Shown: positions 19,573 through 28,399 of the stretch, piece after piece
How the letters are laid out: every line of letters starts with the position of its first letter
Numbering within the stretch: the first letter of the stretch is position 1
Assembly: GCA_963710165.1 (NCBI GenBank)
Contig: CAVPYZ010000004.1
Span: 496,001 to 560,000, forward strand
Direction: 5' to 3'
DNA from: JACKIP01 sp963710165
GTDB lineage: Bacteria; Pseudomonadota; Alphaproteobacteria; Micavibrionales; Micavibrionaceae
DNA length: 64,000 nt
Notes under the pieces: model-generated
Told to the model about the DNA's origin: nothing
The model's input: only the letters and a program-made list of their open reading frames with translations
The model's database searches: none
Translations under genes and position numbers: made by a program

Positions 19573-20340
19573 ATGTTATTAGCGGTCGATGTCGGTAACA
19601 CCAATACAGTCTTTGCCCTGTGTAAAGACGATCGCGTTTTACAAAGCTGGCGCATAAAAACCGACTCAGGACGTACCGCAGATGAATATGCTTGTTTCCT
19701 GATACCGCTACTTAATAACTGCGCCCAGACATTTGATCATATACAGCATACTATTATCAGTTCAGTTGTTCCTGAATTGAATTTCAATCTTAAGAAATTC
19801 TGCGATATTTATATAGGACAAAATCCCTATTTTGTGAAAGCGGGTGAAACGGATTTTGGGCTAGAGGTCCTATTAGACGAACCGAAAGCAGCGGGTAGTG
19901 ATCGTTTGATCAATGCAGTCGCTGTTAAGGCACATTATTCTATGCCGGCAATCGTCATAGATTTTGGAACATCAACAAATTTTGACGTGATAGATGCAGA
20001 TGGTAATCACATTGGTGGTGCGCTTGGGGTTGGTCTAAATTTATCCTTGGATGCCTTGCACAAAGCAGCGTCTAAACTTCCGAAAGTCAGTATTGAAAAG
20101 CCGCCGCGTGTAATAGGAAAAAATACCGTTGATGCCATGCGCTCAGGACTATATTGGGGATATATTAGCTTTATCAATGGCATGATCGATAAACTTAGCG
20201 AAGAACTCCCGCAAAAACCGACTGTGATAGCAACGGGTGGGCTTGCTCATGTGTTCAAGGAAGATATTCCGCATCTTGATAAAATAGATGATGATCTGAC
20301 CTTGAAGGGCTTGATAGAAGTCTATAAAAGAAATGCATGA
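19573..20340 (+). CDS. coaX: type III pantothenate kinase
   Basis: First step of coenzyme A synthesis (pantothenate to 4'-phosphopantothenate) by the CoaX-type enzyme, which needs a monovalent cation and has no P-loop. The 255-residue protein shows the ASKHA phosphate motif LLAVDVGNTNTVFAL, the substrate loop GSDRLINAVA and DFGTSTNFDVI, close to the usual DFGTATTFD. It lies between nuoN and rnj as in many alphaproteobacteria, but the birA gene commonly found here is missing. It overlaps rnj as ATGA. Confidence 0.93.
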   Translation: MLLAVDVGNTNTVFALCKDDRVLQSWRIKTDSGRTADEYACFLIPLLNNCAQTFDHIQHTIISSVVPELNFNLKKFCDIYIGQNPYFVKAGETDFGLEVLLDEPKAAGSDRLINAVAVKAHYSMPAIVIDFGTSTNFDVIDADGNHIGGALGVGLNLSLDALHKAASKLPKVSIEKPPRVIGKNTVDAMRSGLYWGYISFINGMIDKLSEELPQKPTVIATGGLAHVFKEDIPHLDKIDDDLTLKGLIEVYKRNA

Positions 20341-22007
20341 CAAAACTCGATCCTTCAAAATTATATTTTATCCCTCTTGGCGGCAGTGAGCAATTTGGCG
20401 TCAATTTAAACGTTTATAGTTTTGACGGTAAATTTTTGGCGGTTGATTGTGGGATCGGTTTTGCAGATGATCGTTTCCCCGGTGTCGATTTATTATTGCC
20501 CGATCCTATTTTTCTGGAAGAAAATCGTAAAAATCTGATTGGTTTGGTTATTACACATGCGCATGAGGATCATATTGGCGCAGTTGCCTATTTATGGCCA
20601 CGTTTGAAATGCCCGATATATTGTTCTCGTTTTACCGCCGAAGTTCTGAAACACAAGTTTGACGAGCATAATATCAAAAAGGCAAAGATTCATATTGTTG
20701 AGCCCTTACAATCTGTTCCTTTAAAACCTTTTGAAGTTCAATTTATTCCTGTTTCGCACTCCGTTCCGGAAACAATGTGTTTGGCAATTACCTGTGGCGT
20801 GGGAACAGTTGTGCATAGTGGTGACTGGAATTTGGATCCGCAACCTGTTTTGGGTCCAAAGACAGATAAAAAAGTTTTTCAAGAGCTTGGTAAAAAAGGT
20901 GTGCTTGCCTATATCGGGGATTCGACAAATGCGAATGTTGATGGCAGGTCACAATCCGAAACCGAATTAATGCAAGGGCTCACCAATATTTTTTCAAATC
21001 AGAAAGGGCGTATTCTTATTACGATCTTTTCATCGAATATTGGGCGTGTGCAAAGTATTTTAAAAGCGGCAATGAATTCACAACGACAAGTTGCCGTGGC
21101 GGGGCGCTCGCTCCATCGTATGATCGGCGTGGCAAAAACCTGCGGCTATTTACAAGATGTGGATGATTTTGTCACAGAAAACGATCTTGATCATATTCCA
21201 AATGAAAAATCAGTGTTGTTGGTCACAGGGTCGCAAGGGGAGGCGCGGGCAGCATTGGCGCGCATTGCACGCGGACACCATTATTTTAAGATACAGCGCG
21301 GTGATACAGTTGTGTTTTCGGCGCGTGCCATTCCGGGGAATGAGCTGGAAATCAATCACGTTAAAAATAATTTAATCGGGGCGGGGGTGAAGGTCATCAC
21401 GCCCAATACGACAGATGAAATCATTCACACTTCGGGGCATCCGCGCGCGCAGGAAATTGTCGATATGCTGCAATGGTTAAAGCCAAAAATTGTGGTGCCG
21501 GTTCACGGGGAGCGTTTAATGCTGGAGGCGCAAGCCGCGATTGCCAGAGACGCACAGGTGCCCCATACGATTGTTCCCACCAACGGCGCGGTTATATGTC
21601 TTGACCCCGAACAGCCGGAAATTATTGATCATGTGGAAACAGGTTTGCTTGCGGTTGAGCCGAAACGGATTATGACGGAGCATCACCGTGCCCTGTCAGA
21701 GCGTCGCAAGTTACAATTTACGGGAACGGCGCATGTCTCTCTGGTTGTTGATCAAAAGGGACGCTTGCTCTCTGCACCCCACGTTACAACCATGGGCTTG
21801 TTTGACGAAGAGGATGAGGATGAAGTTGAATTCATGGAGAGCATGGCGGATGAAATTTTTGATTTTGTTAAAAAGCTGAAAAAAACCGAAACCGAAGAAG
21901 ATCATGTTCTAGCGGAAAAAGTGCGTATTGCGCTGCGTAATTATATCAACAAATTTTTAGGGTTGAAGCCAAAAACCGTTGTTCACGTCACGCGGCTTTC
22001 AAAATAG
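20337..22007 (+). CDS. rnj: ribonuclease J
   Basis: A metallo-beta-lactamase/beta-CASP ribonuclease with 5'-3' exonuclease and endonuclease activity in RNA maturation and decay. The 556-residue protein has FIPLGGSEQFGVNLNVY at the start, the zinc motif THAHEDHIGA at about residues 72-81, VVHSGDWNLDP, the beta-CASP motif VVFSARAIPGNE and the HTSGHPRAQE and PVHGERLML segments. The C-terminal domain is present. ATGA overlap with coaX. Its last 20 bases overlap the end of the convergent HAD gene. Confidence 0.95.
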   Translation: MTKLDPSKLYFIPLGGSEQFGVNLNVYSFDGKFLAVDCGIGFADDRFPGVDLLLPDPIFLEENRKNLIGLVITHAHEDHIGAVAYLWPRLKCPIYCSRFTAEVLKHKFDEHNIKKAKIHIVEPLQSVPLKPFEVQFIPVSHSVPETMCLAITCGVGTVVHSGDWNLDPQPVLGPKTDKKVFQELGKKGVLAYIGDSTNANVDGRSQSETELMQGLTNIFSNQKGRILITIFSSNIGRVQSILKAAMNSQRQVAVAGRSLHRMIGVAKTCGYLQDVDDFVTENDLDHIPNEKSVLLVTGSQGEARAALARIARGHHYFKIQRGDTVVFSARAIPGNELEINHVKNNLIGAGVKVITPNTTDEIIHTSGHPRAQEIVDMLQWLKPKIVVPVHGERLMLEAQAAIARDAQVPHTIVPTNGAVICLDPEQPEIIDHVETGLLAVEPKRIMTEHHRALSERRKLQFTGTAHVSLVVDQKGRLLSAPHVTTMGLFDEEDEDEVEFMESMADEIFDFVKKLKKTETEEDHVLAEKVRIALRNYINKFLGLKPKTVVHVTRLSK

Positions 22008-22653
22008 TTTCCAACTCCTTCGCATCCATTGCGATCTGATGCGCGCCTGTTTCTTTCAAACATTCGCCATAGGTTTGATCCGAATGACCGCCCCCGCAAA
22101 ATCCTATGACGTGCATACCGGCTGCCAGCCCTGCTTTCACACCGTTTTCACTATCTTCAATAACGATGCAATCTTGCGCTTTCACGCCTAGTTTATTGGC
22201 GGTATAGAGGAACAGATCAGGCGCAGGCTTTGCCTGATCAACAAAATCTGCGGAGTAGATGTTATCACCAAAATATTTTTCAAGCGCCGTTTGCTTTAAC
22301 TTGTCACGTAGAAAGTCATATTCCGAGCTGGAGGCAACCGCCATAGGCTGCGTTATATTTGATAAAAGTTCTGAAATACCAGCAATCGTAGTCAGTCTTT
22401 CTTTAAATTCGGCGCGTAGTCGTTTTTTTAAATCCGGTCTGAAGGCTGCAGGTAATTCCGTGCCGAATTTTTCTTTATGGTCGTGCTTCATTGACTCATA
22501 GAAAAAGCCAGATCCCGTACCCATAAACTTTGCGACAAAAGCGCTTTTGTCGTAGAAAATGTCGTAACTATTCATATGATCAATCATAATTTCTTGATAT
22601 AGAACCTCGCTATCAACTAAAACACCGTCACAATCGAATATTATTGTTTTCAT
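21988..22653 (-). CDS. HAD-superfamily hydrolase, subfamily IA
   Basis: A 221-residue phosphatase of the beta-phosphoglucomutase/phosphoglycolate phosphatase type. Motif I IFDCDGVLVDSE supplies the Asp nucleophile and acid/base Asp, motif II is MAVASSSEYDFL, the Lys region is DQAKPAPDLFLY, and motif IV is CIVIEDSENGVKAGLAAGM. A helical cap lies between motifs I and II. It is a single gene, convergent with and overlapping rnj by 20 bases, and divergent from the DUF1467 gene. Substrate cannot be told from sequence. Confidence 0.88.
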   Translation of the reverse strand: MKTIIFDCDGVLVDSEVLYQEIMIDHMNSYDIFYDKSAFVAKFMGTGSGFFYESMKHDHKEKFGTELPAAFRPDLKKRLRAEFKERLTTIAGISELLSNITQPMAVASSSEYDFLRDKLKQTALEKYFGDNIYSADFVDQAKPAPDLFLYTANKLGVKAQDCIVIEDSENGVKAGLAAGMHVIGFCGGGHSDQTYGECLKETGAHQIAMDAKELETILKAA

Positions 22654-22733
22654 GGCTATGGTTTTATTTTTTTAATCATGGCTTGTCGAGACACAAAAGA
22701 TTATTATTTATTACAGAGAAGGATTTGAATGTT

Positions 22734-23009
22734 ATGGGCCCAGTTTCCGGCATCGTTGTTTATTTATGTATTTGGTGGACGGTGCTGTTTTGCACATTAC
22801 CCATTGGTGTTGAGCCCCATCAGGAAACAGGCACAGGCACGGCAGGAAGCGCGCCGTCTGCGCCAAATTTAAAATTCAAATTTCTTTTAACGACCGGAAT
22901 ATCTGCGGTGATATGGCTGGCTATTTTTGTTGTGATGAAAATGGAATTGATCAGTTTTCTGGATATTGCGGAACAAATGCGTGAGGAAGATTTGCAGTCA
23001 CAACAATAA
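22734..23009 (+). CDS. DUF1467 family membrane protein
   Basis: A 91-residue protein with two membrane segments. GIVVYLCIWWTVLFCTLPIGV matches the DUF1467 consensus (the WW-x-V-L-F and L-P-x-G-V parts), followed by a loop with AP and KFKFLLTTGISAVIWL. I chose ATG 22734 because AAGGA lies about ten bases upstream; a longer frame from 22644 adds an unlikely leader. DUF1467 genes commonly lie a few genes after rnj in alphaproteobacteria, which supports the call. Function unknown. Confidence 0.8.
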   Translation: MGPVSGIVVYLCIWWTVLFCTLPIGVEPHQETGTGTAGSAPSAPNLKFKFLLTTGISAVIWLAIFVVMKMELISFLDIAEQMREEDLQSQQ

Positions 23010-23075
23010 AACTTGTCTCTGCGCGCCTGTTCGTGATTTATTAAATGAGTACAACCCCTATAAATTAAGGTTACA

Positions 23076-23927
23076 ATGAAACATATTCCTCTTTTTATCG
23101 CTCTTTCATGCTTAAGCTTTCCTGCACTTGCGCAACAAGGCAATCAATCTGTGCCAACATTGCCGGAACCAATGCAACGTATGATCGTTGAGGGCGCACA
23201 GGTCAGGTATTTGGGGCAAGTCAATGGTCTTGATGGCTGGGTGACTATTCGCCAAGGGCAAGAGCAGTATTTTTACGTGACGCCGGATCAGGAAAATTTT
23301 GTGATGGGGCTTTTATTTGACGATACGGGCCGTATGTTGACGATTGATCAGGTTCAAAACCTGCGTGAGAGTGAAGGGGAGGTGCTTGATCTTCTTGCCG
23401 AAGGGCAGCTTGATCGTCCGCGTTTAGATGCGACGGCGGAGAGTACGGAAAGCACATTTGAAGTGCAATCACCGTCAGAGCAGCTGTTTGCCGATATGGA
23501 GGAAAGTAACTGGGTCCCTCTAGGGGATAAAAATGCGCCGATTATTTACACGATTATTGATCCGCAATGCCCGCATTGCCATGAGTTTCTGAAAGATCTG
23601 AAGGTTGATTACATTGATAGTGGTAGATTGCAGGTTCGTCTTATCCCGATTGGTCTCCGTGAAGAAACAAAAGCGCAGGCGGCGTTTTTATTAGCGGCAC
23701 CAGATCCGCAAGATGCGTGGTTTAGACACCTGAACGGTGATGGTAATGCGCTTCCGGCTAAATCCGGTGTGAATCAGCAAGGTGTCCAGCATAATTTGTC
23801 CATCATTGAAAACTGGCGATTGGATGTGACGCCCTTTACTGTTTACAAAGATGCATCTGGCGCGGTTAAAATCATTCGCGGGCGAGCGGAAGATGCAAAT
23901 AATATTGTAAATGATCTTGTCGGTTAA
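23076..23927 (+). CDS. periplasmic DsbC/DsbG-like disulfide isomerase
   Basis: A 283-residue exported thiol oxidoreductase: a signal peptide ending in PALAQ, an N-terminal dimerisation-like region (VRYLGQVNGLDGWVTIRQGQ), an acidic linker, and a thioredoxin domain with the active site IDPQCPHCHEF (CPHC, about residues 166-169) and cis-Pro VTPFTVY. This class corrects disulfides in secreted proteins. It directly precedes the Dot/Icm-type genes and the cysteine-rich proteins found further on would be natural clients; DsbC-like proteins also occur in I-type conjugation loci. That link is inference. Confidence 0.8.
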   Translation: MKHIPLFIALSCLSFPALAQQGNQSVPTLPEPMQRMIVEGAQVRYLGQVNGLDGWVTIRQGQEQYFYVTPDQENFVMGLLFDDTGRMLTIDQVQNLRESEGEVLDLLAEGQLDRPRLDATAESTESTFEVQSPSEQLFADMEESNWVPLGDKNAPIIYTIIDPQCPHCHEFLKDLKVDYIDSGRLQVRLIPIGLREETKAQAAFLLAAPDPQDAWFRHLNGDGNALPAKSGVNQQGVQHNLSIIENWRLDVTPFTVYKDASGAVKIIRGRAEDANNIVNDLVG

Positions 23928-24014
23928 ACTGTATCTTTCCTATAAAGATTGAATATGGTAAGAATTATTTAAGACGGTGTATTATAATCTTAAATTTAAA
24001 AATTGAACTGGTTC

Positions 24015-24983
24015 ATGTCACTCCATAATAAAATACTTACATATATGATTGAAAATCTTGGCTTGCCGTTAATGGGCGCTGTCGGGACGTTGCAGAAAAA
24101 ATCATCCACCCCCGAGAGTGACGCGGAAGTCATGGCAAAAATGCTGACATCTTCTGTTGATCTGGGCATGGCAATTTCAGCAAAAATGAATATTTCCAGC
24201 GATGTTAATAAAGCAGAGGCTCTTAGGTTTAAGCTAACATCACTCTCCGCTCATGCGCTTGCGGATCGTATTTCTTTAAAAGGGAAAGAGCCGTCAAGCA
24301 TTGATATTGACAGCTTGAAAGCGACAACGGATTCGATTTTTGTCTTTTCAGAAAATTTTTCTATCGATGAAAATGCAAAAGAATATTTGGAAAAGATGGG
24401 GCTTCAAGACATTATCGGCACGGAGCTTTCACAGCTTCATTTAATACAAGCGCTATTACCTGTCATTGCGGTGATGGATCATAAAGATCGTGGTTTGTTT
24501 CCCAATATAGCAGAGCGTTTGATCAACGAATCAGATGCGTTATCAGCTCAATTTTCCGAGAAAAGTGACTCCGCTATCGGAAGTGAGTTACTTGTCAGGT
24601 ATCAAGTCTTAACATTATTATCCGAAACATTTATTCGTATATATCCCGATATTATCAATAACAATAAGCCGATTGGTGATGTATGGCAGGAATTCGACCG
24701 TCAAAAGGCTTTAGTCGTATTGTTGATGGATTATTTAATGTCGGGACAAAGAACTGTTGATATGTCAGAAAGCGGAGAGGGGGGCACTGCTCCTGTAAAT
24801 GAAGTAGAGCAAGTGCAAGCGCCTGTTCCGCCGGCAGCACCATCGCAGCAGCAGACGCCGCCTCCAATGTTTCAAAAGCCGCCGTCACCGCCGCCCACTG
24901 CAGAAAAGGCAGAGAGCGAAGGTAAAAAGGAAGAAGGAAGCACTGGCGGTGGAACGCCGCTGAGTTTCTTCAAAAAAGAATAG
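24015..24983 (+). CDS. hypothetical protein with Pro/Gln-rich tail, T4BSS-cluster associated
   Basis: About 322 residues. An all-helical, soluble domain covers roughly residues 10-250, followed by a low-complexity tail rich in Pro, Gln, Ala and Glu (PPAAPSQQQTPPPMFQKPP) and the final PLSFFKKE. There is no signal peptide, so it is probably cytoplasmic or loosely associated with the inner face. I do not recognise the domain. The start is uncertain: a TTG at 24003, ATG 24015 (chosen) and ATG 24045 are all in frame with no strong ribosome binding site. It lies between the DsbC-like gene and the transglycosylase, 19 bases before the latter. Confidence 0.6.
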   Translation: MSLHNKILTYMIENLGLPLMGAVGTLQKKSSTPESDAEVMAKMLTSSVDLGMAISAKMNISSDVNKAEALRFKLTSLSAHALADRISLKGKEPSSIDIDSLKATTDSIFVFSENFSIDENAKEYLEKMGLQDIIGTELSQLHLIQALLPVIAVMDHKDRGLFPNIAERLINESDALSAQFSEKSDSAIGSELLVRYQVLTLLSETFIRIYPDIINNNKPIGDVWQEFDRQKALVVLLMDYLMSGQRTVDMSESGEGGTAPVNEVEQVQAPVPPAAPSQQQTPPPMFQKPPSPPPTAEKAESEGKKEEGSTGGGTPLSFFKKE

Positions 24984-25002
24984 AGAAGAGTGGGCGATCC
25001 TT

Positions 25003-25416
25003 ATGCTTAATGAAGTTTTTGCAGCCTGTTTGTTACTTGCCGCGCAAAATTATGCTGTACCACCCGCGGCTTTGGTGGGGATTTACCATACGGAAGGTGG
25101 TAAAGTTGGTCAACAAGTGCGCAATACAAATGGAAGTTATGATTTGGGGCCGATGCAAATTAATACCATCTGGATGCCTGAGCTGGCAAAAAAATGGAAT
25201 GTATCTGAGGCGCATGCCAAAAAATGGGTGAAAGATGACCCGTGTACAAATGTTGGGGTTGCCGCATGGATATTGCGCGGGCATTTGAACAGAACGAAAA
25301 GCGTGAGAGAGGCCATAGCCGATTATCACTCAAGAACACCGCACATTGGGGGGCGTTATAGAAAAAAGGTTGTGAGTGCGATGTATAAAAATCGCCTTGT
25401 AAAAAATAAACGATAA
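25003..25416 (+). CDS. lytic transglycosylase-like protein (SLT fold)
   Basis: A 137-residue peptidoglycan-cleaving protein. The catalytic Glu is in IYHTEGGKVG, followed by YDLGPMQINTIW, the usual second SLT motif, and ADYHSRTPHIGGRYRKKV near the C-terminus. Such small enzymes (VirB1/TrbN/PilT-like) open the cell wall for type IV secretion channels. The N-terminus is only weakly hydrophobic, so export may depend on a non-cleaved signal. Position immediately before dotD supports a role in channel assembly. Confidence 0.8.
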   Translation: MLNEVFAACLLLAAQNYAVPPAALVGIYHTEGGKVGQQVRNTNGSYDLGPMQINTIWMPELAKKWNVSEAHAKKWVKDDPCTNVGVAAWILRGHLNRTKSVREAIADYHSRTPHIGGRYRKKVVSAMYKNRLVKNKR

Positions 25417-25515
25417 TAAAGACTTGCCGCAAAAATTTGGACAAGTTATTCTTTTATTTGCTAAAAGAGTGTAAGAAGAATTTATACAAATAAAAAATTA
25501 CGGAATGTAACACAT

Positions 25516-26016
25516 ATGAACACAAAACAAATCATAGCTCTTGGACTGTTTCTCCCGCTTGTCATGGGCTGTTCCTCTACGATGAGAGGCAATCCACAAA
25601 TTGTAGCCGAGCCTGATAAAATCTCCGCAATGTTGGCAGATGCAGCAGATCGCGCAAGTTCGTCCCTAGAGACTTTGGCAGCAATCGAAGCGCAAAAACG
25701 TCAAGTTCCGGCAACGCCTAATCTGGATAATGCTCCGGTCGAATTGAAACGCGCCATTACAATTAACTGGATTGGACCGGTTGAAGAATTAACACGCAAG
25801 CTAGCCAATCGTGCCAGTTACGATTATCAGGTTTATGGATCAGGTCCTGCGACACCTTTGATCGTTTCTATAGACGCAGAAAATCAGCCAATTATCGAAG
25901 TACTGAAAGATATTGGTGTTCAAATGGGAAGCGAAGCTGCCGTTCATGTAAATGCACAAAACCGTGAAATCGAAATCCGCTATGTAACGAAATTCCAAGA
26001 TATAGATGATCTGTAA
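25516..26016 (+). CDS. dotD: DotD-like lipoprotein of a type IVB secretion system
   Basis: A 166-residue outer-membrane lipoprotein of the Dot/Icm core complex. The signal segment ends in the lipobox LVMGCSS. The C-terminal 80 residues (RAITINWIGPVEELTRKLA to EIEIRYVT) match the small N0/secretin-like domain of DotD, which sits in the periplasmic ring with DotC and DotH. It is followed directly by DotC and DotB, the same order as the dotDCB operon of Legionella and I-type plasmids, which is the strongest evidence. Confidence 0.82.
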   Translation: MNTKQIIALGLFLPLVMGCSSTMRGNPQIVAEPDKISAMLADAADRASSSLETLAAIEAQKRQVPATPNLDNAPVELKRAITINWIGPVEELTRKLANRASYDYQVYGSGPATPLIVSIDAENQPIIEVLKDIGVQMGSEAAVHVNAQNREIEIRYVTKFQDIDDL

Positions 26017-26017
26017 T

Positions 26018-26905
26018 ATGAGACATATGTTAAAAAATATTTTATATGGAGCCTTACTTTCTTCGGTTTTAGTGACCGGATCCTACTATAATGATGCTCA
26101 CGCGCAATTCTCCAAAAAGTCAAGAATGGACATAGAAGCAGGAGATCCCACATTCTCCCCTCCGCCTTCTTTGCGTGAACTGAATAATCTTGAGATTGAG
26201 GAAGATGCTTCATTAAGTGAAATTGATGAAGATATCGGCTTTGATATTCGCCGGGAAGCGATTAAAGAAGCGGCTTTATCCTACGGGGCAAGAGGCGGTT
26301 TAGCGACACGCACTTACGAGATTCGTCAGGATCTCGACAGTAAAGCGCGTTATTTGGATAAGGTATTTAATTTTAGGCAACTACTCATTAGTGCGCCAGA
26401 TGGTTTTTTGATTGAGCCGCCAGTTATTAGTGAAGCTGAAAATAATATTCTAGTTGATTCGGGGGGGCTGGAAGCTGCCGTCACCGATCGTATGTATAAC
26501 ATCAATGCGAATGTAAAAATTGTGACAGCGCCCAAAACTTGGCGTCAGTATCTGGAGCGCGAGTGGGGTGAGGTTGAGCCACCACCGAATATTTTAAGAC
26601 CACGCGATCGTGAAGAGCGTCAAATTTGGGTGGAGCAAATTAAAAAGGGATGGGTTGAAGGCTATCAACAAGCTGACGAGATTTTTGAAAGCGACCTTGC
26701 TTTACTATTAGCTCATTTTAGAGGAATGGTAAGATATCGCATCTTGCTCGCACAAGGAATGATTTCGCCTACAATGACAACACAGACAAATCGTGGTATT
26801 ACAGGCGGTGGTAACCAAATGCGTATTGGTGATCGCGCTGTTCAAATTATTGATAGTCCAAAGTTAATTCCAGAGTCTGCTGAATGGTCACCAGAAAACC
26901 GGTAA
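26018..26905 (+). CDS. dotC: DotC-like component of a type IVB secretion system
   Basis: About 295 residues. Core features match DotC: PPSLRELNNLEIEEDASLSE near the start, REAIKEAALSYGARGGLATR, and a long central domain with APKTWRQYLEREW and GWVEGYQQADEIFE. It acts at the outer membrane with DotD and DotH. The signal segment ends in DAHAQ with no lipobox cysteine, whereas Legionella DotC is a lipoprotein, so here it may be soluble or anchored by partners. ATG 26018 is chosen over ATG 26006, which lies inside dotD. Its end overlaps dotB by 22 bases. Confidence 0.82.
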   Translation: MRHMLKNILYGALLSSVLVTGSYYNDAHAQFSKKSRMDIEAGDPTFSPPPSLRELNNLEIEEDASLSEIDEDIGFDIRREAIKEAALSYGARGGLATRTYEIRQDLDSKARYLDKVFNFRQLLISAPDGFLIEPPVISEAENNILVDSGGLEAAVTDRMYNINANVKIVTAPKTWRQYLEREWGEVEPPPNILRPRDREERQIWVEQIKKGWVEGYQQADEIFESDLALLLAHFRGMVRYRILLAQGMISPTMTTQTNRGITGGGNQMRIGDRAVQIIDSPKLIPESAEWSPENR

Positions 26906-28035
26906 GTCTTGCCAAGGCGCAGAATGCGGCTGAAGAAACTTGGCCTGATGAGCCAATGCGTTTTACAGAGGAGCATGTCGACCCGTTTTTATTATGGGCG
27001 GTCAAAAAAAGCGCCTCTGATATTTCATTTCAATCAGATAAGCCTGTTTACGGTGATATTCACGGCACACTTTATCCAATAACATTTCGACCGCTTGATG
27101 CAGCAGACATGGCTGCAATTTTGAATAAGATTTATGGTCCCGATGCGCTTGCTCGTCTTGCGAGTGGCCGCGATCTTGATGTGTCTTACGAAGTTAAACC
27201 TGATCGATATACACGCTTTCGTTTCAGAACAAATATTACAGCAATTTTATCAAAAGGTCGTGACGCCGCGCAAATTACAATGCGCGTGCTTCCCAATCAG
27301 CCACCGACGATGGAAGATTTGAATATTGAGCCTGAAATTATGAAAGCATGGGCGCCGCGTCAGGGAATTGCGATTATAACGGGACCTACAGGATCAGGTA
27401 AAACGACATTACTCGCCGCAGGTATGCGGATGCTTTTGGAAAGCCCGCGCGGTGTTGGTAAGGTTCTGACATATGAAGCGCCGATTGAATATGTATATGA
27501 TTCAATAGAGCAAAGGCGCTCCCTTGTGGCTCAATCGGAAATCCCGCGTCATCTTCACAATTTTGCTGATGGTGTTCGTAACGCTTTGCGTCGGAAACCG
27601 AACATTATTCTTGTTGGTGAATCGCGTGATAGAGAAACAATCTCGGCCTCTATCGAAGCTGCACAAACAGGGCATTTGGTTTATACAACGACACATACAA
27701 TGGGTGTTGCCAATACGATTTCGCGAATGATTTCAACATTTCATATGGATGAGCGTCAGGAAAGGGCTCTTGCCTTAATGGAGTCTGTTCGATTGGTTGT
27801 AACACAAGCATTGGTGCAAAAAACGGGCGGTGGGCGCATTGGTGTGCGTGAATGGATGAGCTTTCCGGACGAAGTTCGCGAAAAGTTAATGACGATGGAA
27901 TTCACTGACTGGTCTTCTGAAATACAGCGTATGGTCCCTTTATATGGTCGTTCAATGGCGGAATCGGCTGAGATTGTGTTTGAAGAAGGCAAGATTGATC
28001 GTCGTACCTATATTATGTTATCATCTTCTACTTAA
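26884..28035 (+). CDS. dotB: DotB secretion ATPase of a type IVB system
   Basis: A PilT/VirB11-like hexameric ATPase that powers the type IVB channel from the cytoplasm. The 383-residue protein has the N-terminal domain with SDISFQSDKPVYGDIHG, Walker A ITGPTGSGKTTLLAAG at about residues 163-178, the Asp box region VLTYEAPIEYVYDSI, Walker B NIILVGESRDRETI and the His box TTTHTMGVANTISRM. Length agrees with Legionella DotB. It overlaps dotC and is followed 21 bases later by icmT, so the set is one transcript. Confidence 0.9.
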   Translation: MVTRKPVSLAKAQNAAEETWPDEPMRFTEEHVDPFLLWAVKKSASDISFQSDKPVYGDIHGTLYPITFRPLDAADMAAILNKIYGPDALARLASGRDLDVSYEVKPDRYTRFRFRTNITAILSKGRDAAQITMRVLPNQPPTMEDLNIEPEIMKAWAPRQGIAIITGPTGSGKTTLLAAGMRMLLESPRGVGKVLTYEAPIEYVYDSIEQRRSLVAQSEIPRHLHNFADGVRNALRRKPNIILVGESRDRETISASIEAAQTGHLVYTTTHTMGVANTISRMISTFHMDERQERALALMESVRLVVTQALVQKTGGGRIGVREWMSFPDEVREKLMTMEFTDWSSEIQRMVPLYGRSMAESAEIVFEEGKIDRRTYIMLSSST

Positions 28036-28056
28036 CATACTAATTTAAAGGCTTTT

Positions 28057-28362
28057 ATGGTTTCTAGAGAAGAATTTGAGAATCTTAAGGACATGCAAAA
28101 CTGGCATTGGAGAAACTCCATGCGCCCGGTTCGATTTTTTGCATTTGATGCACGTGCGGCTATTCCTTACATTTTCCTTCTTCTTTACGCGCGACTTACA
28201 ACATTGATTCTCTGTCTGGTCGTAACAGTCATTTTTTATATTCTTGAAAGAATGGGTTTGACCGTTCCGTCTGCTTTGCGTAAATTCAGATCATGGCTTG
28301 TCGGGCCGAAGCGCCAAGGGTGGATAACACTACGTCGCAGGCACATGATTGATTATAAATAA
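28057..28362 (+). CDS. icmT: IcmT-like membrane protein of a type IVB system
   Basis: A 101-residue protein with two close membrane segments. WHWRNSMRPVRFFAFDARAA followed by a hydrophobic stretch, ERMGLTVPSALRKFRSWL and GPKRQGW is the IcmT pattern. IcmT is required for type IVB function in Legionella and is often encoded near dotBCD. AAAGG lies upstream of the ATG. The positively charged loops place both ends in the cytoplasm. Confidence 0.87.
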   Translation: MVSREEFENLKDMQNWHWRNSMRPVRFFAFDARAAIPYIFLLLYARLTTLILCLVVTVIFYILERMGLTVPSALRKFRSWLVGPKRQGWITLRRRHMIDYK

Positions 28363-28399
28363 ATTAAGATACAAAAGATAAAATCTAAAAGGAAACCGA

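Noticed and set aside
22644..22733. Longer N-terminus for the DUF1467 protein
   Set aside because: The extra 30 residues lie before a good AAGGA-ATG start and do not fit the family, which begins at the GIVVYLCIWW helix.
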